From: Chitinophaga sp. GbtcB8
GTDB lineage: Bacteria; Bacteroidota; Bacteroidia; Chitinophagales; Chitinophagaceae
Direction: 5' to 3'
Assembly (NCBI RefSeq): GCF_019091455.1
Contig: NZ_JAGXJN010000035.1
Span: 67,442-101,841, forward strand
Length of the DNA stretch: 34,400 nt
Under the pieces are notes generated by a model. The model was not told where the DNA came from. It saw only the letters and a program-made list of their open reading frames with translations, and did not search any database. Of the stretch, positions 16,837 to 24,543 are shown piece by piece (within the stretch, counting starts at the first letter, position 1; each line of letters opens with the position of its first letter). A program made the translations under genes and the position numbers.

Positions 16837-17733
16837 CTACTGCACCATATATCTTGGCAGCGCATCTACCGGGGTGTATAACACCAGCTGGCGGGCATCA
16901 GCATTATTTTGCAGTACTATGATCACTTCATCACTCTTCTTCAATGCGCGGGCAGGTACTACAAATACCAGCTTCTGCTCATCTTTCCTGTTCACCGTAG
17001 ACGGTGCTTTTTTGTATAATATGGGCATGGTATACAACCGGTTGGCTGCTTTGCTGTCCTTATACATCAGGGTGGCTTTCACCAGGTTATAAGGCTGCTG
17101 CGAGCGGTTGCGCAGGTGGTAGCATAAATAAATAAGGTTGTTCAGCGTCATAGCGTTGGAATAGCTAAGCGTAACACCATCTATTTTAGTTTCATGCTGG
17201 TGGCCTGCTTTCTGTTGTTTTCCAAAATCATCCGCCACTTTGCTTACGGTTACAGTATCAATATTCACGGTGGCGGCAGCGGTTCCTTCATCTTCTGTTA
17301 CTACGGGTACAGGCTTTCCATCACTGCCTTTTACGATGGTTGCTTCCGGGGTGGCAGCGGGGTTGGTGGCGGCGCCTGTTTTGCCTGATAGGGTGTACTT
17401 CAGCTGTGCCAGGTCTACCTTATCATGGTAGGCCAGTATCAGGTAATGTACGTTGCTGCCTTCCCTTACGATCAGGTTGGTGGTTCTGGGTGTAGCGGCC
17501 GTTGGCCTTATAAACACCAGGTTCCTGTCCACTATCCGGTAATCGTAATCTGCATTTTTTCCATCGCCGATCTGGAAAGTGCTTACCGGTGCGCCACAGC
17601 TTATGAGGGTGGCGGCCCCTTTGGTAGTAAGTATTGTATCTATGGAGGACGCGGACTGCGCGCTGGCCCTACTGCTAAAAAGCAGCAGTAAAGCGGCACA
17701 CATGCCCATTGTCACATGCCCTAATGTAGCCAT
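16837..17733 (-). CDS. Secreted TraN-like (DUF4138-like) protein in the T6SS locus
   Basis: With the ATG at 17733 the protein has 298 residues and a clear signal peptide (MATLGHVTMGMCAALLLLFSS, end ASAQ). A first beta domain contains TTKGAATLISCGAPV, YRIVDRNLVFIRPTA and TNLIVREGSNVHYLILAYHD. After a proline- and threonine-rich linker (about 115-170) the C-terminal part has LIYLCYHLRNRSQQPYN and DEQKLVFVVPARALKKSDE. From memory this layout matches TraN of Bacteroidota conjugative transposons (DUF4138, VirB9-like role at the outer membrane). It lies between tssC and the transglycosylase on the same strand, so an envelope role in the T6SS is inferred. The frame extends to 17838, but those codons overlap an inverted repeat. 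Confidence 0.65.
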   Translation of the reverse strand: MATLGHVTMGMCAALLLLFSSRASAQSASSIDTILTTKGAATLISCGAPVSTFQIGDGKNADYDYRIVDRNLVFIRPTAATPRTTNLIVREGSNVHYLILAYHDKVDLAQLKYTLSGKTGAATNPAATPEATIVKGSDGKPVPVVTEDEGTAAATVNIDTVTVSKVADDFGKQQKAGHQHETKIDGVTLSYSNAMTLNNLIYLCYHLRNRSQQPYNLVKATLMYKDSKAANRLYTMPILYKKAPSTVNRKDEQKLVFVVPARALKKSDEVIIVLQNNADARQLVLYTPVDALPRYMVQ

Positions 17734-17777
17734 TCTTTTTTTGATGATTATTAACACAGGTACGGATATATATACAA

Positions 17778-17840
17778 AGATGCGAATATGCAAACGGTAT
17801 GCCGGTTTCAGCAATTCCATCCATCTGCATATTCGCATCT
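17778..17840. repeat. 15-bp inverted repeat between tssC and the TraN-like gene
   Basis: AGATGCGAATATGCA (17778-17792) is an exact inverse of TGCATATTCGCATCT (17826-17840) with a 33-base loop. The right arm ends 7 bases past the tssC stop on the minus strand. No U-run follows directly, so it could be a processing or stability element. Confidence 0.75.
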
Positions 17841-17847
17841 GAGTATT

Positions 17848-19227
17848 TTACTTTTTTTCCTGCTCGTATTCAGTATCCCAGTCATTCCCATCATCTCCCT
17901 TATGCCCTTCCATCTTGATCAGGAAGTTCTTGGCCGGGAAATAAGGTTTCAGGTGAATGTCAAGGTGGATGCGGTCTTTCTGGATCGGATCCTGCTCAAA
18001 ACGGCGGATATTAAAATCTTCTATCAGCTTATCCGGCCCGGTTATGCTGTCCAGGAAGCGGATGATCTGTTTCATCAGATCCTTACGGGTATTAGCATTA
18101 AAATTTTCAAACGCACGGCGGTTGAGGAAATCCATCAACACTTTGGTCACGTAGTCGAATACACGTACTACGGAATAGGTTTGCAGGCCAATGTTATCGC
18201 CATTGAACAGGGTTTTGGCGCTAAAGGCCATTACCTTGCCATATTCCTTTACCATTGGTACCAGGCCCATTTTTTCCAGGCTGGCTATTTCACTTTTCTT
18301 CAGCTCAAACTTCACCCCATCCACCTCGTTCATACCGCCGAATTTTTTACCGGCTGTTACCTGCGACATCAGGGTTTTATATATTTTACCTGCCAGTGAT
18401 CCGGAAGGCGGTACATACAGGTTATCTTCCTCTCCTACTTCATCGAACTTACCGCGGCCTACCAGCCAGTTACAGGCCATGATCACGTTAGAGCGGTGAA
18501 TTTCGCCACCGGTAAGATTAGCCTGCTCAAACATTTCCATCACATCATCAGGCGCATCCAGGTGAGAGAAGTCAGTGATCAGCATCACCTTGTTCTCATA
18601 GGCTATCTTAGCCCATTTTTCCAGTACCTTGTTAGAACCCAGGTAACCGGGAATAACCAGCAGGCTGTAGTTGCCGCGCAGGTCCAAACGGTCGTAGTTC
18701 TGTACCATCTCCTGGTGAATGGCATCAATAAAACGGGTGTTGTCCAGGTCTTTCAGCTGGTCCAGCTCCACGTTAATAAAGGTTACATTCTTTATCTTAT
18801 CGGATTCTGTGTTCTTAAAGAACAGGGCTACGTTGCGGTAAGATTGTTCCAGCTCTTTGGTGGATTCAATAGCTTCTGCCAGGTTTTTGCTAAGCACCTT
18901 TTCAGCTTCTTCCGCATGGTCTGTACAAAAGGTTACCATGTCCCCTACTTCAGAAGTAGCGGACAGTACTTTCTCCCATACCTGCAGGGATTTCTTAAGC
19001 TTATCCCGCTCGCCCTTTTTATTGCCTTCTGTAAGGAAAATATTGCGTCTTGCTTTACGATCTGGGTTCAGGTTCTGTGCGCCTTCAATAACGGCTTCCA
19101 GCAGGTCGAATGAGCCGTATTTCGCTAACGCGTCAATACTTTGCTCTAACGTTAACTCCTGCTGCTGTGGTGCAGACTGACCAGCAGTTTCAAGATCCTG
19201 CTGCTGACTTTTTTGTAACTCTGCCAT
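17848..19227 (-). CDS. tssC: T6SSiii contractile sheath protein TssC
   Basis: Large sheath subunit of 459 residues. The N-terminus is glutamine-rich (QQQELTLEQSIDALAKYGSF), followed by an interaction helix. The core has the order SYRNVALFF, RFIDAIHQEMV, SLLVIPGYLG, VMLITDFSHLDAPDD and SNVIMACNWLVGRGKF. The later part contains EKMGLVPMVKEYGKVMAFSA and DFLNRRAFENFN. These are blocks of the Bacteroidota TssC family. It follows tssB by 129 bases that hold a long inverted repeat; TssB and TssC assemble as heterodimers in the cytoplasm and ClpV later extracts them. Confidence 0.92.
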   Translation of the reverse strand: MAELQKSQQQDLETAGQSAPQQQELTLEQSIDALAKYGSFDLLEAVIEGAQNLNPDRKARRNIFLTEGNKKGERDKLKKSLQVWEKVLSATSEVGDMVTFCTDHAEEAEKVLSKNLAEAIESTKELEQSYRNVALFFKNTESDKIKNVTFINVELDQLKDLDNTRFIDAIHQEMVQNYDRLDLRGNYSLLVIPGYLGSNKVLEKWAKIAYENKVMLITDFSHLDAPDDVMEMFEQANLTGGEIHRSNVIMACNWLVGRGKFDEVGEEDNLYVPPSGSLAGKIYKTLMSQVTAGKKFGGMNEVDGVKFELKKSEIASLEKMGLVPMVKEYGKVMAFSAKTLFNGDNIGLQTYSVVRVFDYVTKVLMDFLNRRAFENFNANTRKDLMKQIIRFLDSITGPDKLIEDFNIRRFEQDPIQKDRIHLDIHLKPYFPAKNFLIKMEGHKGDDGNDWDTEYEQEKK

Positions 19228-19234
19228 GGTATTT

Positions 19235-19345
19235 CAATTACGAATTACGAATTTTCAATTACGAATGATGGTGATTGTTTAATTACAAATATTCAATTAC
19301 GTTACGGCTTAAGGATCGTTTTGATCCATTCGTAATTCGTAATTG
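19235..19345. repeat. 18-bp inverted repeat between tssB and tssC
   Basis: CAATTACGAATTACGAAT (19235-19252) is an exact inverse of ATTCGTAATTCGTAATTG (19328-19345). Extra half-copies (CAATTACGAAT near 19256, CAATTACG near 19294, AATTCGTAATTA near 19348) fill the gap, so several hairpins can compete. The arrangement occupies almost all of the 129 bases between the two sheath genes. Confidence 0.8.
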
Positions 19346-19356
19346 ACAATTCGTAA

Positions 19357-19806
19357 TTATTTATTCTTGTCCAGGTCCTTTAACATTCCTCTCACTGCGC
19401 CCAGCAAAGCCTGCCGTGCAGCAGGGTCGGCCAGTGCAGCCTTCAGTATCTTGTTTGTTTTCAGGTGTTTCATAATCTTGAGGAACTGTTCTTTTTCAGA
19501 ATACAGATCATTCAGGAAAGCGCTTTGGCCGGTGATGCCTTTGATCCCAAAATCGCCCAGGTTATGAAACTGCAATGTTTCATTTACACCGGAGCCGTCT
19601 GCATCATGAAAAGTAATGGGCACCGTGGGTTTGTAGTGCTCAAACACTTCTTCTACTTTGGTTAACCCCTGTACAATTTCAGGTTTGATCGGGGTTTGCT
19701 GGGTTAACTTCTCAGCAAACAATGTACGGTTATGAGATATTTCTATAATGGCCTCATTGGCATCCAGCTTCACCTCATTACCACCAATTCCATAGTTATC
19801 GTTCAT
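19357..19806 (-). CDS. tssB: T6SSiii contractile sheath protein TssB
   Basis: Small sheath subunit of 149 residues that pairs with TssC. The N-terminus is MNDNYGIGGNEVKLDANE, then ISHNRTLFAEKLT. The central TPIKPEIVQGLTKVEEVFEH and VPITFHDADGSGVNETLQFHNLGDF cover the family core. The C-terminus contains LKTNKILKAALADPAARQAL, an alanine-rich helix. Its place just before tssC and after tssH matches the usual sheath-and-recycling group. Confidence 0.88.
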   Translation of the reverse strand: MNDNYGIGGNEVKLDANEAIIEISHNRTLFAEKLTQQTPIKPEIVQGLTKVEEVFEHYKPTVPITFHDADGSGVNETLQFHNLGDFGIKGITGQSAFLNDLYSEKEQFLKIMKHLKTNKILKAALADPAARQALLGAVRGMLKDLDKNK

Positions 19807-20008
19807 AATAAAAGATTTTAATATTTGCTATGGTTACTACTTAAATTTAACGATTTATCCGGAAGAACAGAGTGCCCAATTACCAAAATAATCGAGAATC
19901 GTCAATTACGGATTGAACACTTCCAGTTTATAGTTACAACTATTTAATCACGATTCACAGATGATTTTGGATTACCCAATTCGTAATTCATAATTGAATA
20001 ATCCGTAA
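19807..20008. repeat. Intergenic region between tssH and tssB with inverted repeats
   Basis: AATTACGGATT (19904-19914) is inverse to AATCCGTAATT (20000-20010), the right arm reaching the end of tssH. AATTCGTAATTCATAATTG lies just inside. No convincing minus-strand promoter for tssB was seen in these 202 bases, so tssB may be read from upstream of tssH. Confidence 0.6.
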
Positions 20009-22474
20009 TTACTTAACGTCCCATTGTAATTCTCCTTTATCATCCACATCTAAATTCACCTGCATATTCTTTTGCAGGCTGCCTTCTATGATCATGCGGG
20101 AAAGGGGTTTGCGCAGGCGGCTGCGGATCACCTCTTTCAGCGGGCGGGCGCCGTATTGCGGGGAGTACCCCTGCGTGGCCAGCTGCTGCCTTGCGGCATC
20201 CGATACATTAAAACCGATCTGCTGCTGCTCCAGCATCTGCAATAAATGTTTCAGGTGAATATCAAAGATCTTCACCACGTTCTCCTGCTGGATAGGCCCG
20301 AACGGTACTATCTCCGTTAACCGGCCCAGGAACTCCGGCCTGAAATGACGGGCCATAATTTCCATGAGCTGCTGTGACGGCGGAATAACGCCATCCCGGA
20401 AAGATTGCGCAATTACATCGCTTCCTATATTGGAGGTGAAGAGGATCAGTGCATTGGAAAAATCGCCGGTTTTACCCAGGCGGTCATGCAGCTTCCCTTC
20501 ATCCATGATCTGTAAAAAGATATCGAAAACAGAGGGGTGCGCCTTTTCAATTTCATCAAACAACACCACGGCATAGGGTTGCTGCCGTATCTTGTTCACT
20601 AACAATCCGCCTTCTTCATAACCTACATAACCCGGAGGAGCACCATATAATAAGGCTGCAGAATGTTCTTCCTTAAACTCAGACATGTCAAACCGGATCA
20701 TGCAGCGCTCGTCCTGGAACAAGAAGTCTGCCAGAGATTTTGCAAGTTCTGTTTTACCGGTACCAGTAGGGCCCAGGAAAAAGAAGGAGCCAATGGGCTG
20801 TCCCGGGCGGCTTAAGCCGGAGCGGGATTCCAGGATGGCTTCTGCCACGGTTTTGAGGGCATGGTCCTGCCCTACTACACGTTTGCGCAAATGGGCATCC
20901 ATGTTCACCAGGCGCTCCCGCTCTTCAGACTGGATCTTACCCAGGGGAATGCCGGTGGCTTCTGCAATAATGGTGGCCAGGTCCACAACAGTTACTTCAT
21001 CCTGGTGGTTGGCAGCCAGCGTTTGCAGCTGCTGCAGCATATCCTGTAAGGTAGCATGCAGCTCCTGTGTATCGTCTATTTTATAAAGGTCTTTTTGATT
21101 GTGTAAGCGGCTGGTGAGTAAAGTGCTGAGCCGCTGTGTAAGCTGCTGGTACAGCCATAACAGATCTTGTTTGGCGGTATCTTTAGTTAAATCTGTATCA
21201 GTTAATTGCTGCTGCAGCTGCTGTAAGGTTTGCGCGCCGGTATCCTGCAGGGTGCGGATGGCGGCCATGGTACGGTCCAGCAGGTTAATGGCGCTATCCG
21301 GCAGGCTGCGCTCTTTCAGGTAACGGCGGGAAAGGCGTATAGCCTCCAGCGTTACATCCGGACTGGTTTTTAAGCGATAGTACTCTTCGTAAGAAGGTAT
21401 TACGGCCCGTATCATGCGGTCTGCCAGGGCCTCATCAGGCTCGGGCAGGGTAATGGTTTCAAAGCAGTGGCGTAACATGCCATCCGGCTCTATGAGCTTG
21501 CGGAAACCTTCCGGTGTACTGCTGCCAATAACAATGATCTCCCCTTTACCCAGGGAAGCCTTCAGAATGTTGGCAATGCCGCCGCTGCCGGAACCCGGCT
21601 GCTTATCCAGCAGGGTGTGCAGGTTATCTATAAAAAGTATATGCCTGCCCGTTTGTTTCAGCTGTTGAATGATCTGCAGCAGGCGGTCCTCCAGCTCATT
21701 CTTATACGCTGCGCCGGCAATAAAGGCGCCATAGTCCAGCGCATAAATTTCTGTTTGCTGTAAGCTCAGCGGCACCTGTTTTTGTACAATAGCGCGTGCC
21801 AGCCCATCTGCAGCGGAGGTTTTACCTACCCCGCCTTCTCCTATAATAAGTATGCTTGACTTTCCTTTACGGGTAAGGATCTCCGTCATTATACGGATCT
21901 CCGCGTCACGGCCGATCAGCGCATGTTTTTCTTCCAGGCGCTGCGGATCGGTGAGGCGGTATACATATTTTAATGCTGCGGAGCTTACGGGTGTACCGGC
22001 CTGACCGTTCACCGTAAACAGCTGTTTCGTTTTGCCGTTATTGTTATACCGGGCAAGCAGCTGATCTCTTGTAAAGGGGAATGTTTTCAGCTGCTCAAAA
22101 GAAAAACCTACACCGGGTGTGCTGAGTGCTATCAGCAGGCTCCAGGCATCTGCGGCATCCAGGTTCTGCTCCAGGCGGATGGAATCTGCCTCCTGGAGTA
22201 CAGCGGCGGCCTGGACATCATCTTCCGGTTCATCCGGCAGGCGCGATGCTTTGGGATGGTTATCCAGCCTTACATCGGCCCACTCTTCCAGGTAATAGAT
22301 ATCTATATCCATGGCCTGTAAGGCAGCGGCAATGCCTACTTCCTTATGCAAACATGCTTTTAATAAATGTGCGGGTGTGTATTGTGCATGGCGGTACTCT
22401 TTCGCAATTGCCTGGGCTATGCGTATGGCTGCCTGCACCTCTGGAGTATATGTAGTGTATGTAGCCAGGGTCAT
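20009..22474 (-). CDS. tssH: T6SS sheath-disassembly ATPase TssH (ClpV)
   Basis: AAA+ unfoldase of 821 residues that pulls apart contracted TssB/TssC sheath so that the subunits can be reused. An N-terminal Clp-type domain (about 1-140, with EVQAAIRIAQAIAKEYRHAQ) is followed by the first ATPase module with Walker A GEGGVGKTS (Lys218). A middle coiled region follows at about 400-480. The second module has GPTGTGKTE (Lys574), FDMSEF, GAPPGYVGYEEGG, VVLFDEIEKAHP and YGARPLKEVI. Length and two-module order match ClpB/ClpV; the T6SS context separates it from the chaperone ClpB. Confidence 0.93.
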   Translation of the reverse strand: MTLATYTTYTPEVQAAIRIAQAIAKEYRHAQYTPAHLLKACLHKEVGIAAALQAMDIDIYYLEEWADVRLDNHPKASRLPDEPEDDVQAAAVLQEADSIRLEQNLDAADAWSLLIALSTPGVGFSFEQLKTFPFTRDQLLARYNNNGKTKQLFTVNGQAGTPVSSAALKYVYRLTDPQRLEEKHALIGRDAEIRIMTEILTRKGKSSILIIGEGGVGKTSAADGLARAIVQKQVPLSLQQTEIYALDYGAFIAGAAYKNELEDRLLQIIQQLKQTGRHILFIDNLHTLLDKQPGSGSGGIANILKASLGKGEIIVIGSSTPEGFRKLIEPDGMLRHCFETITLPEPDEALADRMIRAVIPSYEEYYRLKTSPDVTLEAIRLSRRYLKERSLPDSAINLLDRTMAAIRTLQDTGAQTLQQLQQQLTDTDLTKDTAKQDLLWLYQQLTQRLSTLLTSRLHNQKDLYKIDDTQELHATLQDMLQQLQTLAANHQDEVTVVDLATIIAEATGIPLGKIQSEERERLVNMDAHLRKRVVGQDHALKTVAEAILESRSGLSRPGQPIGSFFFLGPTGTGKTELAKSLADFLFQDERCMIRFDMSEFKEEHSAALLYGAPPGYVGYEEGGLLVNKIRQQPYAVVLFDEIEKAHPSVFDIFLQIMDEGKLHDRLGKTGDFSNALILFTSNIGSDVIAQSFRDGVIPPSQQLMEIMARHFRPEFLGRLTEIVPFGPIQQENVVKIFDIHLKHLLQMLEQQQIGFNVSDAARQQLATQGYSPQYGARPLKEVIRSRLRKPLSRMIIEGSLQKNMQVNLDVDDKGELQWDVK

Positions 22475-22864
22475 TTGGGATGATTCTCGGTTTTTCTAAA
22501 TGTTCCAGTTCGTATATCCATAGCCTGGGGGCCAATGGTTTGGGTCAAAAAATTATGATACTTGTATCCTATATCGAAGGAATAAAGATACACTTTAAAT
22601 GTATATAATAAATTTCCTACGCGGTGTAAGGGGCTGTGGTGGCTTGCAAACAACCAATCTCAACCGCACATTACAACAAGTGATTTAGATCATAACCAGT
22701 AATAAGCGATTCATAAATAACTATTAATCAGTTTGGTGAATTAACAATTAATAAAATCAATTACTTCAATATTTATTTAATCTTATAATAAATGTACACG
22801 TATAACTTTTTATGGAAGCCTGCGGGGTCATGTTAATTTAATACAGGGGGCTTATACAAGTCTG

Positions 22865-22894
22865 TTGCAAAGGTGCAATAATTTATTACATTCG
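22865..22894 (+). promoter_or_regulatory. Possible distal promoter of the cargo operon
   Basis: TTG (22865-22867), 19 bases, then TACATTCG (22887-22894), one mismatch from TAnnTTTG with ideal spacing. The leader to tssD2 would be about 450 bases and include the inverted repeats at 23005-23114. Confidence 0.35.
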
Positions 22895-23004
22895 TGGGCA
22901 ACATATCTTTATTTCAGAACAATTAAGATACTGTTTGTTAAAAATACCAAAAGCGCGCAAACTATTGCGCAGCCGGCAAACCGTGACACCGTTCATTAAA
23001 GGGA

Positions 23005-23114
23005 CCTGTTATTAAATCTGATCTCATTTTAATAATTAACCGCATATGTTGCTGCCTGATAAAGATTGGCAATATTTTGGATAGGCAACAGCAACCGGGA
23101 GAATTAATAACAGG
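23005..23114. repeat. Nested inverted repeats just upstream of the proximal cargo promoter
   Basis: Outer arms CCTGTTATTAA (23005-23015) and TTAATAACAGG (23104-23114), inner arms GTTGCTG (23048-23054) and CAGCAAC (23089-23095). The right outer arm ends six bases before the candidate -33 element at 23121, so an operator or a leader structure is possible. Confidence 0.5.
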
Positions 23115-23120
23115 CAGGCA

Positions 23121-23149
23121 TTGAAAATGTGTAAGAATACCTATTTTCG
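23121..23149 (+). promoter_or_regulatory. Possible proximal promoter of the cargo operon
   Basis: TTG (23121-23123), 18 bases, then TATTTTCG (23142-23149), one mismatch from TAnnTTTG. The leader to tssD2 would be about 200 bases. Confidence 0.4.
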
Positions 23150-23353
23150 TACCTGGAAGTTTGATGAACCTTGAAACTGTTTTAACCCAAATAAAGTGTG
23201 CCATGAGAAAAGCCTTACACCCAAAATAAATTGTGCTGTTGCAGCAGTGGTTATTGTTGTACGTTGACCAGGTTAACCGCATCACCAGCCCTGTATTAAC
23301 AGCATCCACGGTTATTTAGCTTATTCATCTATTATCCAAAAACAATTAACTAT

Positions 23354-23743
23354 ATGTCTTTTAAAGCAGTCATGCAATTAGACGGTGAAGAAATCAACGT
23401 ACTGGATTGTCAGTTTTCCTTTGCACAAGGTATAGATCATAATGGTAAACCTGCCTCCCGGCCTACCGGCGGACAGATCACCGTAACCCTGGAATCCGAT
23501 GGCAGCACTGACCTGTTTGAATGGATGATCTCCAACACAAAAACCAAGAGCGGCAGCATTGTATTTTACCGCCGTGATGCTTTATCCAAGCTCAAAGAGT
23601 TAAAGTTCTCCGATGCTTATTGCGTAAATTATGAAGAACGCTTCCAGGCCAGCGGCGACCACCCCATGCAGGTACAGATCACTATTTCAGCAAAGGAAGT
23701 GAAGTTGAACAGCAGCTCTTTTCAGAATCCGTGGCCGGTGTAG
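23354..23743 (+). CDS. tssD: Second TssD (Hcp) tube protein, cargo-associated
   Basis: A 129-residue TssD family member with MSFKAVMQLDGEE at the start, DHNGKPASRPTGG, the conserved DLFEWMIS, IVFYRRDALSKLKEL and ITISAKE. Hand alignment with the TssD at 7791-8180 is gap-free and gives about 40% identity, so the two are paralogues of the same length rather than a recent duplication. It opens an operon with a GH19 enzyme, exported proteins and VgrG. In T6SS generally, Hcp variants encoded beside effectors often carry those effectors in the tube lumen, so this copy may be a dedicated carrier. Confidence 0.9.
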   Translation: MSFKAVMQLDGEEINVLDCQFSFAQGIDHNGKPASRPTGGQITVTLESDGSTDLFEWMISNTKTKSGSIVFYRRDALSKLKELKFSDAYCVNYEERFQASGDHPMQVQITISAKEVKLNSSSFQNPWPV

Positions 23744-23787
23744 GGGCGCAGAGCAACCCTTTTACTTCATTAAATTAATTGCAGACT

Positions 23788-24543
23788 ATGTGTTGCAGCA
23801 GCCTTTATTGCAGATGTAATTTCTTCCAAAATAAGCCTCAGCTTAAAATGGCAGACGTGTTGGCTCATCCCTGGTGGGCCAAACCGGAGGCGCAGTTTAA
23901 TCCGTTCTGGCAAAGCATACATCCGGTTCGGCAAACTTATTTGTTTGGGCCGTGTACCTGTGATATTGATGCCAAAGTGGTATACCTGACTGTAGATCAG
24001 TTAAAAGATATTGCCAAAGGCGCCACCTTTAGCAACATCCTCAAACATGTGGATCCGCTGAATGCTGCTATGCACAAGTATCAGATCAGGACACCTTTAC
24101 GTATTGCACATTTTATAGCACAGGTAGCGCATGAAAGCGGGCGTTTTATTTATACCCGCGAAATTGCCAGTGGGGCTGCATATGAAGGCCGTAAAGATCT
24201 GGGGAATACACAAAAAGGTGATGGCAAAAGGTTTCGTGGCAGAGGTTTGATCCAGATCACCGGCCGGGCAAACTATACAAAATATGGTACCTACGTGGGC
24301 AAGAGCTTTACAGATGATACCACTGCAGTACAGCTGGAACAGGAGCCCTGGGCAAGTGATTCTGCCGGATGGTTCTGGCATGTATATAAAAAGCTCAGTC
24401 CCCTTGCAGATGCGGATAACCTGCTGGAAATTACGCGGCGGATCAATGGTGGTTATAACGGCCTGGCAGACCGGCGCAGTATGCTCGCCAGAGCTAAAGC
24501 GGTATTGAACATTCATCAAAAGGTGCAGGAAGTTGGCAAATAG
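23788..24543 (+). CDS. GH19 glycoside hydrolase (lysozyme/chitinase fold), candidate T6SS effector
   Basis: A 251-residue enzyme expected to cut the glycan of peptidoglycan or chitin. The catalytic Glu116 lies in AQVAHESGRF, followed by the GH19 signature GRGLIQITGRANYTKYG and INGGYNGL; endolysins and chitinases share these. The first 90 residues (ADVLAHPWWAKPEAQFNPFW and after) are not recognised and may dock to the needle. There is no signal peptide, as expected for cargo injected by a T6SS. Starts: TTG 23779, ATG 23788 and ATG 23848 are all open; 23788 keeps the cysteine-rich MCCSSLYCRCN, while 23848 begins MADVLAHPWW and is almost as likely. It sits between tssD2 and a lipoprotein gene that overlaps its 3' end. 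Confidence 0.85.
   Translation: MCCSSLYCRCNFFQNKPQLKMADVLAHPWWAKPEAQFNPFWQSIHPVRQTYLFGPCTCDIDAKVVYLTVDQLKDIAKGATFSNILKHVDPLNAAMHKYQIRTPLRIAHFIAQVAHESGRFIYTREIASGAAYEGRKDLGNTQKGDGKRFRGRGLIQITGRANYTKYGTYVGKSFTDDTTAVQLEQEPWASDSAGWFWHVYKKLSPLADADNLLEITRRINGGYNGLADRRSMLARAKAVLNIHQKVQEVGK

Larger units (their letters stand above)
22475..23353. other. 879-base non-coding stretch between the T6SS core and the cargo operon
   Basis: Strongly AT-rich and without a convincing gene. It holds the upstream region of tssH (minus) and the leader of the cargo operon (plus). Structures seen: two promoter-like pairs (22865-22894 and 23121-23149), an 11-bp inverted repeat CCTGTTATTAA (23005-23015) / TTAATAACAGG (23104-23114), an inner pair GTTGCTG (23048-23054) / CAGCAAC (23089-23095), and imperfect direct repeats CCCAAATAAAGTGTGC (23186-23201) and CCCAAAATAAATTGTGC (23220-23236). 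A 115-codon frame on the minus strand (23309-22962, GTG start) shows no protein-like features. Confidence 0.7.

Noticed and set aside
17734..17838. Longer N-terminus of the TraN-like protein
   Set aside because: The added codons run through the 17778-17840 inverted repeat, and the signal peptide begins at the ATG at 17733.
18496..19113. A 205-codon plus-strand frame opposite tssC
   Set aside because: Shadow of the conserved sheath gene; no signal or domain seen.
22962..23309. A 115-codon minus-strand frame in the gap before tssD2
   Set aside because: It starts with GTG, has a cysteine- and isoleucine-rich make-up without recognisable domain or signal, and covers the nested inverted repeats and a promoter-like pair. 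It is more likely a chance frame in regulatory DNA.
22475..23353. CRISPR array or small RNA gene in the long gap
   Set aside because: No regularly spaced direct repeats and no tRNA- or rRNA-like folds were seen; the only direct repeats are two imperfect copies.
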